Notes: generated from the letters alone by a model not told the origin. DNA of 64,000 nucleotides from Myxococcales bacterium (GCA_022184915.1 JAGTJU010000003.1:434001-498000), one strand, 5' to 3'. Positions 1-9,072 are shown, numbered from the stretch's first letter. Translations and numbers: made by a program.

Positions 1-2
1 AC

Positions 3-1694
3 CAGATCCCGCACGGTCTCGGCCGCCTTTTGCGGGTCCGGCTCTTCGAGGAAAAAGAAGTCCCGTTCGTCGGGGGCGCCGTTTTCGGGCGGGGCCCCGA
101 ACTCGGGCGGCGCGCCCGCGTTGATCCGGTGGGCGTTGGTGACGATCAGGCTGCGCGCCGCCTGACGGAAGATCTCGGTGAGGCGAACGGTGGCGATCAC
201 GCCCGACCCGATGAGATCCGCGAGCACGGCGCCCGGGCCCACCGAAGGCAGCTGGTCCACGTCGCCCACGAAGACGAGCCGCGTGCCCTCGGACACCGCC
301 GCCACCAGATCCGCCGCCAGCCTCACGTCGAGCATGGACGCTTCGTCCACCACCAGCAGGTCGGCCTCGAGGGGATTTTCAGCGTTGCGGGCGAAGGCGG
401 CCTCTTTGGGGCGCCACTCGAGAAGGCGGTGAAGAGTCCCGGCCGGCAGGCCCGTGGCCTCGGCCAGGCGCTTGGCGGCGCGCCCGGTGGGTGCGGCCAG
501 GGCCACCGTGAGCCCCGCCGCCCGACACAGCTGCACCACGCCGCGCACGATGGTGGTTTTGCCCACGCCCGGGCCCCCCGTGACCACCAGCACCTTTTCG
601 CCGAGCGCCCGGCCAATCGCCTCTCGTTGCGCGGGGGCGAGCGCAAGGCCCGCGGCGGCTTCGTAGCGGGCCACCGCCGCCGCAACGTCGCCCTTCATGT
701 GCACACGAGGAGGGGCGTTGCGCAGCCGCACCAATGCCAGGGCCACTTCGCGTTCGGCGCGGAACAGGCCTGTTTCGTAGACGATCTCGCCGTGCTCGGG
801 CACGCTGTCGAGCGCGACCACCCCCTCGCGCCCAAGGACGTCCACGGCTGGACGCACCAGGGCCTCGTCGACGCCCAGCCGCTCGGCCGCCAGGCGCTCG
901 AGCTCGAGGCGCGGCACGAACACGTGGCCGCCGCCATTGGCCTCGTCGAGTACGTGGCGCAGGCCCGCCTCGATCCGGATCGCGGCGTCCTTGGCCACCC
1001 CCAAGCTGGTGGCGAGCCTGTCGGCCGAGAGAAACCCGATGCCCCACACGTCGAAGGCCAGCCGGTAGGGGTTGTCGCGCACGCGGGCCACGGCCGCGGC
1101 GCCGTAGCGCTTGTAGATGCGCGCGGCGAAGGCAGGGGACACACCGTGGCCCTGCAAAAACACCATCACATCGCGTACGCCCTTTTGCTCGAGCCACGCC
1201 TGCCGGAACGCTTGCGCGCGGCCCTTGCCGATTCCGGGAACCTCCGCGATGCGGTAGGGCTCGCGGTCCAGAATCTCCAGAGTCGCCATGCCGAAGCGGT
1301 CCACGATGCGGCTCGCCATCTCGCGGCCAATGCCCTTGACGAGCCCAGAGCCGAGATACCGCCGAATGCCCTCGAGGGTCTCCGGCGCCAGCTCGGTGTA
1401 GCTTGCGAGCTTGAGTTGCCGGCCAAAGCGCGGGTTGTCCTCGTAGCTGCCACGCACGCGCAGACGTGCCCCTTCGGGTACCCCGGGCAAGGCGCCCACG
1501 ATGGTCTCGAGCTCTGCCGCCCCCTCCACCTTGAGGCGGGCGACCGTGAAGGCCCCGTCGTGACCGGCGAACACGATACGCTCGAGGGTGCCCTCCCGAA
1601 TGACCTCCTCGGTAGGAACAGGAGCCGCGTGGCCTTTGCCCGCAGCGCGCTCGAAGAGGTCCATCTCGCCGCCGCCCTCATCCCCCGGCCGCAT
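3..1694 (-). CDS. recD2: RecD2-family DNA helicase (C-terminus beyond window edge)
   Basis: ATP-dependent 5'-3' DNA helicase of the RecD2 type, a superfamily 1 enzyme acting without RecBC. The reading frame runs off the left edge, so about 564 residues are seen and the last part (usually 150-200 residues) is missing. An N-terminal beta-rich domain (GTLERIVFAGHDGAFTV) is followed by helix-hairpin-helix-like repeats around GLVKGIGREMASRI and VPGIGKGRAQAF. Then comes the helicase core with Walker A (GGPGVGKTT), Walker B (VVDEASMLD) and motif III (GDVDQLPSVGPG). The ATG at 1694 lies 12 bases after the HU-like gene, so the two are probably cotranscribed. An in-frame ATG at 1664 is an alternative start. 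Confidence 0.93.
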   Translation of the reverse strand, partial: MRPGDEGGGEMDLFERAAGKGHAAPVPTEEVIREGTLERIVFAGHDGAFTVARLKVEGAAELETIVGALPGVPEGARLRVRGSYEDNPRFGRQLKLASYTELAPETLEGIRRYLGSGLVKGIGREMASRIVDRFGMATLEILDREPYRIAEVPGIGKGRAQAFRQAWLEQKGVRDVMVFLQGHGVSPAFAARIYKRYGAAAVARVRDNPYRLAFDVWGIGFLSADRLATSLGVAKDAAIRIEAGLRHVLDEANGGGHVFVPRLELERLAAERLGVDEALVRPAVDVLGREGVVALDSVPEHGEIVYETGLFRAEREVALALVRLRNAPPRVHMKGDVAAAVARYEAAAGLALAPAQREAIGRALGEKVLVVTGGPGVGKTTIVRGVVQLCRAAGLTVALAAPTGRAAKRLAEATGLPAGTLHRLLEWRPKEAAFARNAENPLEADLLVVDEASMLDVRLAADLVAAVSEGTRLVFVGDVDQLPSVGPGAVLADLIGSGVIATVRLTEIFRQAARSLIVTNAHRINAGAPPEFGAPPENGAPDERDFFFLEEPDPQKAAETVRDL

Positions 1695-1706
1695 GGCGCC
1701 GCCGGC

Positions 1707-2054
1707 TCAGTTGGCCTCTTCGAGCAGCTCGCCGAGCTCGTCTTCGTCCTCGTCGGTCTCCGGTGCGAGCTCTCCCTTGCCTTCGTTCACACGCTCCCGC
1801 AGCTCTTTGCCCACTCGGAAGAAGGCCATGCGCTTCGGCTTGACGTGGACCGTCTCTCCGGTCCGGGGATTCCGGCCCTCGTAGGCCTTGTAGTCCCGAA
1901 TCGTGAAGCTGCCGAAGCCCCGGATCTCGATACCCTCGCCACGCTTGAGCGCTTCGACCATGCCGTCGAAGATCTGGTCGACGATGAGCTCTGCCCGCCC
2001 GGCCGGCAGCTTGAGCTGATCCGCGATCGCCACGATGAGGTCGGCTTTGGTCAT
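1707..2054 (-). CDS. HU/IHF-family DNA-bending protein with acidic C-terminal tail
   Basis: Nucleoid-associated DNA-bending protein. Residues 1-92 form a full HU/IHF fold: helices from MTKADLIVAIADQL, then the signature GFGSFTIRDYKAYEGRNPRTG with the DNA-intercalating arm around RNP. It resembles IHF-beta/HimD more than HU. About 20 extra residues follow (APETDEDEDELGELLEEAN), almost all acidic, where most family members stop near residue 90-95. Such a tail could lower or tune DNA affinity; that is inference. It sits just upstream of the recD2 gene on the same strand. Confidence 0.93.
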   Translation of the reverse strand: MTKADLIVAIADQLKLPAGRAELIVDQIFDGMVEALKRGEGIEIRGFGSFTIRDYKAYEGRNPRTGETVHVKPKRMAFFRVGKELRERVNEGKGELAPETDEDEDELGELLEEAN

Positions 2055-2205
2055 GACGAGATTCGAGCCCTGACTCTAACCAAATCCGCGGCCGAGCGCA
2101 AAGTGGCAAAAACTCACAGGAAATCGAGATTTGCGCGAAACAGGCCCGCAAAGGGCCCAAACGGTCTGCCGCCCTTCCGCGCCCCTGGATGGAGCGCCCG
2201 GCCGC

Positions 2206-3069
2206 TCAGGTCGAGGGTCGTGCCGGCAGCGGCGCCGAGGCGTCGCTGCGATAACGGTAGGCGCGGAAAAAGGCGTACTCGTCGCAGTTGTGCCGCGCGT
2301 AGAAGTCCATGATGTCCTTCCAGTCGAACTCGTTGCGTTCGACGCCGTCGCGGATCTCACTCCAGGAGAAGGTCTGCGGGCATAGCTCTCCGGCGAGCGG
2401 CACATGTCCCGACGCCGTCCGCGCGTCGTATAGCACGAGCGCGGGGGGCAGGCGCGACAGGTAGTGGGCCGCAAGAGGAGCGACCTCCATGACCTCGACG
2501 CTCAGCAGATCGAGCGTGCTCGCGTCGCGGAACAAACACTCGGTGCGCTGCACGTTGGTGTGCGGCGCCAGGATGATGGCGTTGTGGGGGATGTCCCCCT
2601 TGTTTTGGCAGCGCTGGTTGCGCGGCACCTGCGTGACGACCCTGTAAGCCAGGTAGTTGTCGGTGCGGTTTTCGATGTCCAGCACCAGGTGGTCCGCACG
2701 GAAGGTCTGCCCGTCCACGATGGCCTGGCGCTTTTCCACCTTCAGCGTGAGGGTGAGGTGCCGCGTCTCGAGGGGTTTTCCGGGCTTGAGCGCGCGGCGC
2801 CCCCGAATCTCGTCGTAGTACGGTATCGGCTGCGCCAGCTCGGCGAGCGCCGGCGCCGAAACCGCGTACTTCTTGGCATCCTGCTCGATGAGCGCCTGGT
2901 AGATGGGCTGAGAATACTTCAGCTCCGGCATCATCTGGTTGACCGGAGGCGGGGACTTTGGCACCGGGGGGGCGGGCGGAGGCGAGGCCCCGTAGAGCAA
3001 CAGCACGCCCCCGAAGATCACCACGGCGGCCGCGCCCAGGCAGGCAAGCGCGAGCGGCTTACCTTCCAC
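2206..3069 (-). CDS. Membrane-anchored hypothetical protein
   Basis: No family recognised. Residues 5-28 form one hydrophobic segment (LACLGAAAVVIFGGVLLLYG), a probable N-terminal anchor. A proline-rich stretch (residues 29-45) follows, then about 240 residues of mixed, probably beta-rich sequence. Four cysteines in the exported part (in CQNKG, TECLF, ELCPQ, HNCDE) could form disulphides. It starts 27 bases after the serS stop and reads the same way, so it is probably in one transcript with serS. No catalytic motif was found. Confidence 0.7.
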   Translation of the reverse strand: MEGKPLALACLGAAAVVIFGGVLLLYGASPPPAPPVPKSPPPVNQMMPELKYSQPIYQALIEQDAKKYAVSAPALAELAQPIPYYDEIRGRRALKPGKPLETRHLTLTLKVEKRQAIVDGQTFRADHLVLDIENRTDNYLAYRVVTQVPRNQRCQNKGDIPHNAIILAPHTNVQRTECLFRDASTLDLLSVEVMEVAPLAAHYLSRLPPALVLYDARTASGHVPLAGELCPQTFSWSEIRDGVERNEFDWKDIMDFYARHNCDEYAFFRAYRYRSDASAPLPARPST

Positions 3070-3096
3070 GCAGACCTCCTGCCCCGCCCACGCGCG

Positions 3097-4362
3097 TCAC
3101 CCGATGACCTCCGCGCCCCCCATGTAGGGCCGGAGGGCGGCAGGCACGTCGATCCGCCCGTCGGCCCGCTGGTACGACTCCATCACCGCGATCATGACCC
3201 GCGGCAGGGCCAGCCCCGAGCCGTTCAGCGTATGGACGAACTGGGGTTTGTCCTTGCCGTCTCGAAAGCGGATGCGCGCGCGGCGGGCCTGAAAGTCGCC
3301 AAAGTTCGAGCATGAGCTCACCTCCAGCCACTCCTCGCACCCGGGCGCCCACACCTCGAGGTCGAACTTGACCATGGCGGAAAACGAAAGGTCCCCTGTG
3401 CACATCTCGATCACACGGTAGGGCAGCTCGAGGGCACGCAGAACGTCCTCGGCGTCATCGAGCAAACCCTTGAGTTCGTCCATGCTGGTCTCGGGCCGCA
3501 CGAACTTCACCAGCTCGACCTTGTCGAACTGGTGGCCCCGCTTGATGCCGCGGGTGTCGCGGCCGGCGGCCATCTGTTCGCGGCGGAAGCAGGGCGAGTA
3601 GGCCACGTGTTTGATAGGGAGGCTCTGGCCTTCGAGGATCTCGTCCCGATAGAGGTTGGTCACGGGGACCTCGGCGGTGGGCACCCACCAGAAGTCCTCG
3701 ACCGCGTCCCGGTAGAGGTTGTCGCCGAACTTCGGCAGGTTGCCGGTGCCCACGAGGCACTCGCGGCGCACCATCGCGGGCGGAAGCACCTCGGTGTAGC
3801 CGTGTTTTTCCACGTGCAGGTCGAGCATGAAGGCAATGAGGGCGCGCTGAAGCCGGGCCCCCTGGCCCTTGAGCACGTAAAAGCGGGAGCCCGAGATCTT
3901 CACCCCGCGGTCGAAGTCGAGGATGCCCAGCTTGGGGCCGAGCTCCCAGTGCACGCCCGGCTTGAAGTCGAAGGTCCGCTTCCGTCCCTCCTCGCGCAGG
4001 ATCCGGTTTTCCGTGTCGTCTTTTCCCTCGGGCACCGACGGGTGCGGCAGGTTCGGCACCTCGAGCAGCTTCGCCTCGAGCGCGGCCTCGAGCTGCCCCA
4101 GCTCCTGGGTGAGTGTCTCGTAGCGCGTCTTCAAGGCGGCGCCTTGGGCCACGGCGGCCTGCCGTGCCTCCGCATCGGGCGCGCGGCCAATCTCCTTCGA
4201 GAGGCGGTTCTGCTCCGCCTTGATCGTTTCCGAGTCGGTCTTGAGCTTTCGGACCTGTTCGTCGAGGGCAAGCAGCGCGTCGAAGTCGACGTCGGCGCCC
4301 ACCCGCCTTAGACCTGCCCGGACGAGGTCGGGCTGTTCACGCATGAGCCTGATATCAATCAT
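3097..4362 (-). CDS. serS: Seryl-tRNA synthetase
   Basis: Charges tRNA-Ser with serine in the cytoplasm. The 421 residues match the usual bacterial length. Residues 1-105 are the long antiparallel coiled coil that grips the tRNA (MIDIRLMREQPDLVRAGL at the start). The class II core carries motif 2 (FRREQMAAGRDTRGIKR) and motif 3 (GSGLALPRVMIAVMES). The ATG start matches the usual family start. The membrane protein gene follows after 27 bases on the same strand. Confidence 0.98.
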   Translation of the reverse strand: MIDIRLMREQPDLVRAGLRRVGADVDFDALLALDEQVRKLKTDSETIKAEQNRLSKEIGRAPDAEARQAAVAQGAALKTRYETLTQELGQLEAALEAKLLEVPNLPHPSVPEGKDDTENRILREEGRKRTFDFKPGVHWELGPKLGILDFDRGVKISGSRFYVLKGQGARLQRALIAFMLDLHVEKHGYTEVLPPAMVRRECLVGTGNLPKFGDNLYRDAVEDFWWVPTAEVPVTNLYRDEILEGQSLPIKHVAYSPCFRREQMAAGRDTRGIKRGHQFDKVELVKFVRPETSMDELKGLLDDAEDVLRALELPYRVIEMCTGDLSFSAMVKFDLEVWAPGCEEWLEVSSCSNFGDFQARRARIRFRDGKDKPQFVHTLNGSGLALPRVMIAVMESYQRADGRIDVPAALRPYMGGAEVIG

Positions 4363-4427
4363 TTTCGCCCGCAGTCTACGCTACGGCGCGCGGCGTGGAA
4401 ATCATTGCGCCTCGGGGGGGGCCCGCC

Positions 4428-5195
4428 CTACTTCTTCCCCTTGGTCCCCGGCAGCGGGTCGAGCCGCGCCTCGAGGGCGTTGTGCACGTCTTTGAGGTAC
4501 GCTGTCGTGTGCCACGGTCGGTGGCCTGGCAAGCGCACGTGGACCGTCACGGTCTCGAACCGGCTCACCTTCAGCCGCTGGGAGCCCGCACGAAGCCGCA
4601 CGTCGGTGCCCACGGCCCGGCCGCCGCCGCCCCGGCACTGGTGCCCCCGGAGACCGCGGCGGCCACCCTGGCCGTGTCGTCCACACCGCCCGGGGCGAGC
4701 CTCACGCTGAACGGACGGTCCCTCGGGACGACGCCCCCCAGCGGCGGGGGCGGGGGCGTCAGGCGGCGCGGGGGGACGCGCGGCCCCGCGTCGAGGTACC
4801 GGGGAGGTAGGGGGGGTGGGGGCAGTCGGGGCGGACGGGGCCGGGCCGGGTGCGCCAGGAGCGGCGGTTCAATCTGACCCGTGGGGACCACCGTACGCTC
4901 CTCGTCCACTGAGCTCTCCCGAGAAGCGGGACGGCTGGCGTGTTCCGCGAGCCGGAGGAAGAGGCGCTCGTTCGCTTCGTCCATTTCACGCAGCTTCACC
5001 CGCACGATGGGCCGCGCGTCGAGGGCTGTCCTCCGTGGCGAAGGCAGAGAAGCGAGCCACGAAGTCGTCGACCGACTTGCACTTGGTCGACACCTGCACG
5101 ACGCGCTCGTCCGCGGCCGGCTGCGCTGCGCGGCCCCTCGTGTCCCACGACGCCCTCCGGGTCGGGTCGTCCGTGCGCGATTGACCCACGGACAT
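4428..5195 (-). pseudogene. Disrupted PilZ-like/PEGA-domain gene with an internal inversion
   Basis: Remains of one minus-strand gene. Frame 1 (start 5195) encodes MSVGQSRTDDPTRRASWD through VDDFVARFSAFATED, like the start of a myxobacterial PilZ-type protein. Near 5020 the sense moves to the +1 frame (DARPIVRVKLREMDEANERL), probably with loss of internal sequence. After a Pro-rich linker, the N-terminal half of a PEGA domain (STPPGASLTLNGRSLGTTP) lies on the PLUS strand at about 4630-4740. The C-terminal half (DVRLRAGSQRLKVSRF, HVRLPGHRPW, YLKDVHNALEARL) is on the minus strand at 4613-4428. The domain reads correctly only if about 4614-4745 is flipped. Confidence 0.7.
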
Positions 5196-5370
5196 GACAT
5201 CGGCATCCCGGAAGGGCGCTTAATTGCCCGTCCGGAAACGGTTGCCGCGGCCCGAGAAATGGCCTTAAGTTACCTCCCCCGGTGCCGGGGACACGGCCGC
5301 GGGTTTGCTTCTTCCGCCCGGCCCCCTTCACCCATTTGCCCCTTTACCCCCCGCAAGGACAGCGATCTCG

Positions 5371-5952
5371 ATGCACAGAGCCATTCTGCTTTTCGGTTAC
5401 CCCGGCAGTGGCAAGGGAACTCAGGGCAAAATCCTCAACGCGCTGCCTGGTTTTCATCATGTCGCCATGGGCGAGATCTTTCGCGGGCTCAAACCCGGAA
5501 ACCCGCTTTATGACGAGGTCTGGTCCTACCTGAAAGCAGGCAACTTGGTGCCCGATCAACTCGTGATGGACTTGTTCGCTCAGCACATCGAACAACGCAA
5601 AATCCCCCAGGCGGATCTGCTCGTGATCGACGGCATTCCGCGCAACCGCACGCAGGTGAACCTGCTCAATCAGCTCGCAGCCGTCATCAAGATCTTCAAG
5701 CTCTCCGTTTACAACGAAGATCTCGTGGTCCGGCGCATGAAGAAGAGGGCCATGACCGAGAACCGCCCCGACGACGCCTCGGACGACGTGATCGCTCACC
5801 GGCTCGAGGTGTATCGAACCGAGACGGAAAGCTGCATCAAGGCCTACCCGGGAACGATCCTCACCCGCATTCAAGCCGATCAGCCGGTGTTCGACGTTCA
5901 CCTCGACATCATGAATGCCCTCGGCAAAATGCGAGACATTCGCTTCCCCTGA
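5371..5952 (+). CDS. Adenylate kinase-like nucleoside monophosphate kinase
   Basis: Transfers phosphate from ATP to a nucleoside monophosphate. The P-loop GYPGSGKGTQGK is at residues 8-19. The NMP-binding region (MGEIFRGL) and the DGIPRNRTQ segment match the adenylate kinase pattern. At 194 residues it is a short-lid form without the zinc-type lid. The sequence has diverged from housekeeping Adk (IPRN in place of the usual PRT), so substrate choice is uncertain. The ATG at 5371 has an AAGGA 12 bases upstream. A longer in-frame start at 5305 adds only low-complexity proline-rich sequence and was not used. Confidence 0.85.
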   Translation: MHRAILLFGYPGSGKGTQGKILNALPGFHHVAMGEIFRGLKPGNPLYDEVWSYLKAGNLVPDQLVMDLFAQHIEQRKIPQADLLVIDGIPRNRTQVNLLNQLAAVIKIFKLSVYNEDLVVRRMKKRAMTENRPDDASDDVIAHRLEVYRTETESCIKAYPGTILTRIQADQPVFDVHLDIMNALGKMRDIRFP

Positions 5953-5955
5953 CCC

Positions 5956-6369
5956 ATGGCGCTGTCCCCCGAGACACCTCCTTACGCGCTGATGGGCGGG
6001 GAAACCGCCGTCCAGACCCTGGTGGCGCGGTTTTACGAGCACATGGCGCTTCACGAGCCGGCGCTCGCCCGGCTGCACGCATGCGAGCCCGATGGGCGGG
6101 TGACCGCCGAGGCACAAGAGCGCTTCTGTCTGTTTTTGATCGGCTGGCTTGGCGGCCCCCAGACCTATATGCAGGTCCACGGACATCCGCGGCTGCGGAT
6201 GCGCCACGCTCACGTACCCGTCGATTCGGCGATGCGTGATGCCTGGCTGCGTTCGATGAACGCCGCGATCGCGGAGGGCGCCTTCGATCCCGAGGTGGTG
6301 GCCCACCTGCAACGGGCGTTTGCCCAGGTGGCGGACTTTCTCCGCAACCGGCCTGACGGCACGCCGTGA
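5956..6369 (+). CDS. Truncated haemoglobin, group II (trHbO-like)
   Basis: Small haem protein that binds O2 and related diatomic ligands. The 137 residues contain the group II core: FYEHMALHEP early, then GWLGGPQTYMQVHGHPRLRMRHAHV, split here by family logic into the GG hinge and the proximal histidine in RMRH (F8). It begins 3 bases after the kinase stop, so the two are probably cotranscribed. Physiological role not evident from context. It converges on aroA with a 22-base gap. Confidence 0.92.
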   Translation: MALSPETPPYALMGGETAVQTLVARFYEHMALHEPALARLHACEPDGRVTAEAQERFCLFLIGWLGGPQTYMQVHGHPRLRMRHAHVPVDSAMRDAWLRSMNAAIAEGAFDPEVVAHLQRAFAQVADFLRNRPDGTP

Positions 6370-6391
6370 ACGACCCAACGGCGGATGGGAT

Positions 6392-7666
6392 TCACACCGC
6401 CGCGCGCGCGCCGAAGTCGGCCAGGTGGTCCCAGAACCGCGGATACGTTTTGGACACGCAGGCCGGGTCCGCGATCGTGACACCGGGGACCACCGAACCC
6501 AAAACCGCGAAGCTCATGGCCATGCGGTGATCGCTGTAGCAATCGATCGTGGCAGGCGTCAGCGGCCGCGGGTTCACCCGAAGCCAGTCGGACCCCATCT
6601 CCACGTCCTGGCCCAGACGGCGCAGTTCGGTGACGGTGGCCAGCAAACGATCGGTCTCTTTGATGCGGATGTTCGCCACGTTGCGGATCGTCGTGGGCCC
6701 CTCGGCGAGCGGCGCGATCGCGGCCAGCGTCATCACCGTGTCGGAGATGTGATGCATGTCCACGTCCACGCCCCGTAGGCGCGTGGCGGCCCGCACCCGC
6801 GTCTGCAGGGGGGTGCGCTCCACCTCGGCCCCCATCTGCGCGAGCACGTCCACGAACCCATAGTCACCCTGCAAGGATCGGGTGCCGAGCTCCACGACGA
6901 TGTCGTGGCGTCCCGCCGCCGCCAAAGCAAAGGGATAACTGGCGGCCGAGGCATCGGGCTCGATGGCGTAGGTCAAAGGCCGGTAGGCCTCGACCGGGTG
7001 AACCACGAAGGCGTTCGCTTCGGTATCGATCTGGGCGCCGAAATCCTCGAGCATGCGGATGGTCATCTCCACGTAAGGCCGGCTGACGAGCGGACCTTCG
7101 ATCTCGATGCGCAGCGGCCGGCCACACAGGCCGCCCATGAGCAAGAGAGCTGTGAAGTATTGGCTGGACCGGTCGCCCCTCATCCGCACGTGACTGCCCC
7201 CGTAAAGGCCTCCCGTGATCGTGAGCGGCGGACACCCGGAGGCGCACGTCACGGAAACGCCCAGCTGGCGAAGCCCGTCGACGAGATCGGCGATGGGGCG
7301 CTTGGCCATGTGCTCATCGCCCACGAGCGTGGTTTGCCCGGGGACGAGCGCCGCCAAGGCCGCCAGGAACCTCACGGTCGTGCCGCTGTTGCCCACGAAC
7401 AGGGGTTCGCGCGGCGCACGCAGCCGGGTCCAGCCGCCGTCGATCTGCACGATGGGCCCGTCGTCACGCACGCGCACGCCCATCGCCTCGAGGCCAAGCC
7501 GCATGTACCGGGTGTCGTCGCTCTCGAGAACACCCGAAAGCCGCGTGGTGCCCTCGGCCAAAGCCGCCAGCACGAACGCCCGGTTCGTAATGCTCTTCGA
7601 GCCCGGAACCGGCCATGTCCACCGGCGGCCTGGCGCAAGCGGGCTGATGGGCAGCGCCCCCGACAT
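6392..7666 (-). CDS. aroA: 3-phosphoshikimate 1-carboxyvinyltransferase (EPSP synthase)
   Basis: Sixth step of the shikimate pathway: joins phosphoenolpyruvate to shikimate-3-phosphate. Visible motifs are PGSKSITNRAF near the N-terminus, GNSGTTVRFLA (PEP/phosphate binding), RGDRSSQYFTALLL and SDHRMAMSFAV. The frame is open upstream to 7897, but that part is low-quality arginine-rich sequence overlapping the next gene. The ATG at 7666 (MSGALPISPL) gives 424 residues, the normal length. It follows the membrane TPR gene by 22 bases on the same strand. Confidence 0.96.
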   Translation of the reverse strand: MSGALPISPLAPGRRWTWPVPGSKSITNRAFVLAALAEGTTRLSGVLESDDTRYMRLGLEAMGVRVRDDGPIVQIDGGWTRLRAPREPLFVGNSGTTVRFLAALAALVPGQTTLVGDEHMAKRPIADLVDGLRQLGVSVTCASGCPPLTITGGLYGGSHVRMRGDRSSQYFTALLLMGGLCGRPLRIEIEGPLVSRPYVEMTIRMLEDFGAQIDTEANAFVVHPVEAYRPLTYAIEPDASAASYPFALAAAGRHDIVVELGTRSLQGDYGFVDVLAQMGAEVERTPLQTRVRAATRLRGVDVDMHHISDTVMTLAAIAPLAEGPTTIRNVANIRIKETDRLLATVTELRRLGQDVEMGSDWLRVNPRPLTPATIDCYSDHRMAMSFAVLGSVVPGVTIADPACVSKTYPRFWDHLADFGARAAV

Positions 7667-7688
7667 CTTCAATGGCTCCTGGCAGGCC

Positions 7689-8435
7689 CTACATGCGCCG
7701 GACGCGCATGCGCTTGCCGCCGCCGATCTTGTCGGGAGGAGGCATGAACTTGGGTTGGCCCTGCCCCGCCATCGCGGGCGTCTCGATGTGGAACGAGTAC
7801 CACTCGGCCCCGTAAGCCGACATCTTTGGCTTTTTGCCCTTCTCCAGGGAGGCCAGGTGCGCCTTGAGGCGGGCGTCCGCCGGCAGGGCAGCCACACCCC
7901 GCTGCAGCACGTTGAGCGCCTTGGCCTTTTCGCCCCGCTTCAGCTCGCAGAACGCGTAGGCGGCCCAGAGCAGGCCCTGTTCTTTGTTTTTGGCGACGGC
8001 GACCTCGAAGGCCTTCTCCATCAAATCGTACTGGTGCTTCTTGAAGTGCGCCGCAGCAAGCATGCCGCGGGCCATCCACAGCTTCGCCGGGGCCTTTTCG
8101 AGGTAGGGGCGAGCCCCTTCGAAGTCCCGTTGCGCCGCGTACTTGAGCACACCGATTTGTCCGTCCATCGACGCCGCCAGACGCGGAAACCATAGACCCA
8201 GCGGCCGCATGCTCTCGAACACGGCGATGGCCTTGTCGAATCGCTGCGCCGAGATGTGCGCCTCTGCCTCTTTGTTCTTGGCTTCGAGGCGCCGGAGCAC
8301 CTTGCGGCCAATGAGAACAAGGGGAATGACCAGGCCGGCGAGGCCCAGAAACACCCCCGACCACGGGTCGAAGAACACCAACCCTGTGGTGAACGCGACC
8401 GCACCAATGACCAGCGCGATGAGAAGGGAGAGCAT
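7689..8435 (-). CDS. Membrane protein with TPR-like repeats
   Basis: No named family recognised. Two hydrophobic segments at residues 2-22 and 27-45 (LLIALVIGAVAFTTGLVFF, GVFLGLAGLVIPLVLIG) are followed by a long soluble part. It is rich in alternating Ala-rich helices (RFDKAIAVFESM, GLLWAAYAFCELKRGEKAKAL, LQRGVAALPADARLK) typical of TPR solenoids. The C-terminus is basic (GGGKRMRVRRM). It is probably a membrane scaffold facing the cytoplasm. It lies upstream of aroA on the same strand. Confidence 0.72.
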   Translation of the reverse strand: MLSLLIALVIGAVAFTTGLVFFDPWSGVFLGLAGLVIPLVLIGRKVLRRLEAKNKEAEAHISAQRFDKAIAVFESMRPLGLWFPRLAASMDGQIGVLKYAAQRDFEGARPYLEKAPAKLWMARGMLAAAHFKKHQYDLMEKAFEVAVAKNKEQGLLWAAYAFCELKRGEKAKALNVLQRGVAALPADARLKAHLASLEKGKKPKMSAYGAEWYSFHIETPAMAGQGQPKFMPPPDKIGGGKRMRVRRM

Positions 8436-8544
8436 GAGCGGTGCCAGTGTGTAGCACGAAGCCCCTGGTCACACCCGCAGAACCCTACCCACCCGAAGGG
8501 TCGTTACACCCCCCTCCACTGGCCGCAATCCGTGCTGCGCGTTC

Positions 8545-8585
8545 GCCGTGCGCCCAGGCCCCGGGGGGAGCGCAGGACGCACGGC
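8545..8585. terminator. Stem-loop downstream of the cold-shock gene
   Basis: GCCGTGCG (8545-8552) and CGCACGGC (8578-8585) are perfect inverted repeats around a G/C-rich centre that can pair further (CCCC/GGGG). It lies 13 bases past the cold-shock stop codon. There is no U-tract, so its terminator role is a guess from position. Confidence 0.4.
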
Positions 8586-8597
8586 AATCGTGATTGA

Positions 8598-8813
8598 TTA
8601 GTTCGATTTGTCGATGCGGCGAACGGCCTTTGCGGAAGGTCCGCGCGGCGCATCGTGGAGCTCGAGCTCGACCTCTTGGCCGCCTTTCAGCGACTTGAAG
8701 CCATCTGCCAGAATCTCCGAGTAGTGGACGAAGATATCGGGCTTCCCGCCAACCTCGATAAACCCATAACCCTTGACATTGCTAAACCACTTAACCCGTC
8801 CAACGGTCTTCAT
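8598..8813 (-). CDS. Cold-shock-domain RNA chaperone (CspA family)
   Basis: Single-strand nucleic-acid binding OB-fold protein of 71 residues. Both RNA-binding motifs are present: KGYGFIEV (RNP1) and DIFVHYSEI (RNP2). A frame from TTG at 8828 exists, but the ATG at 8813 (MKTVGRVKWF) is preceded by GGAGGA at 8821-8826, which fixes the start. The usual CspA terminus is slightly altered (SAKAVRRIDKSN). It is a monocistronic minus-strand gene facing away from glcD. Confidence 0.95.
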   Translation of the reverse strand: MKTVGRVKWFSNVKGYGFIEVGGKPDIFVHYSEILADGFKSLKGGQEVELELHDAPRGPSAKAVRRIDKSN

Positions 8814-9072
8814 CGGTGAATCCTCCAAATGATTCGCTTACTGTCTTAAGCATGAACGGGGCCAACGGCGGAAATATTCCACTCCTGATTGATTCCAGCT
8901 ACTTAGGATCGGAGGTCGGGTGGGGTCGCGGGCCAACTTACACAGATTGTCCCAGGCCTGGATACAGATTGGACGAAGCAGGCACGGACGGTTCACACCC
9001 TGTGGCGCAGGGGCCACAGGCGCCCACCACGCACCTGCCCGAGCGCTCGAAAAGCTGTAGAGTCCTGGCGGA

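Noticed and set aside
30-2312. A 760-residue plus-strand open frame
   Set aside because: It is antisense to recD2, the HU-like gene and the start of the next gene, all of which have clear motifs. Long antisense frames are expected at this GC content, and the translation is His/Arg/Gly-rich with no motif.
8431-8446. A sigma-54-like TGGCACCGCTCATGCT on the minus strand
   Set aside because: The -12 element overlaps the start codon of the membrane TPR gene, so it could not drive that gene.
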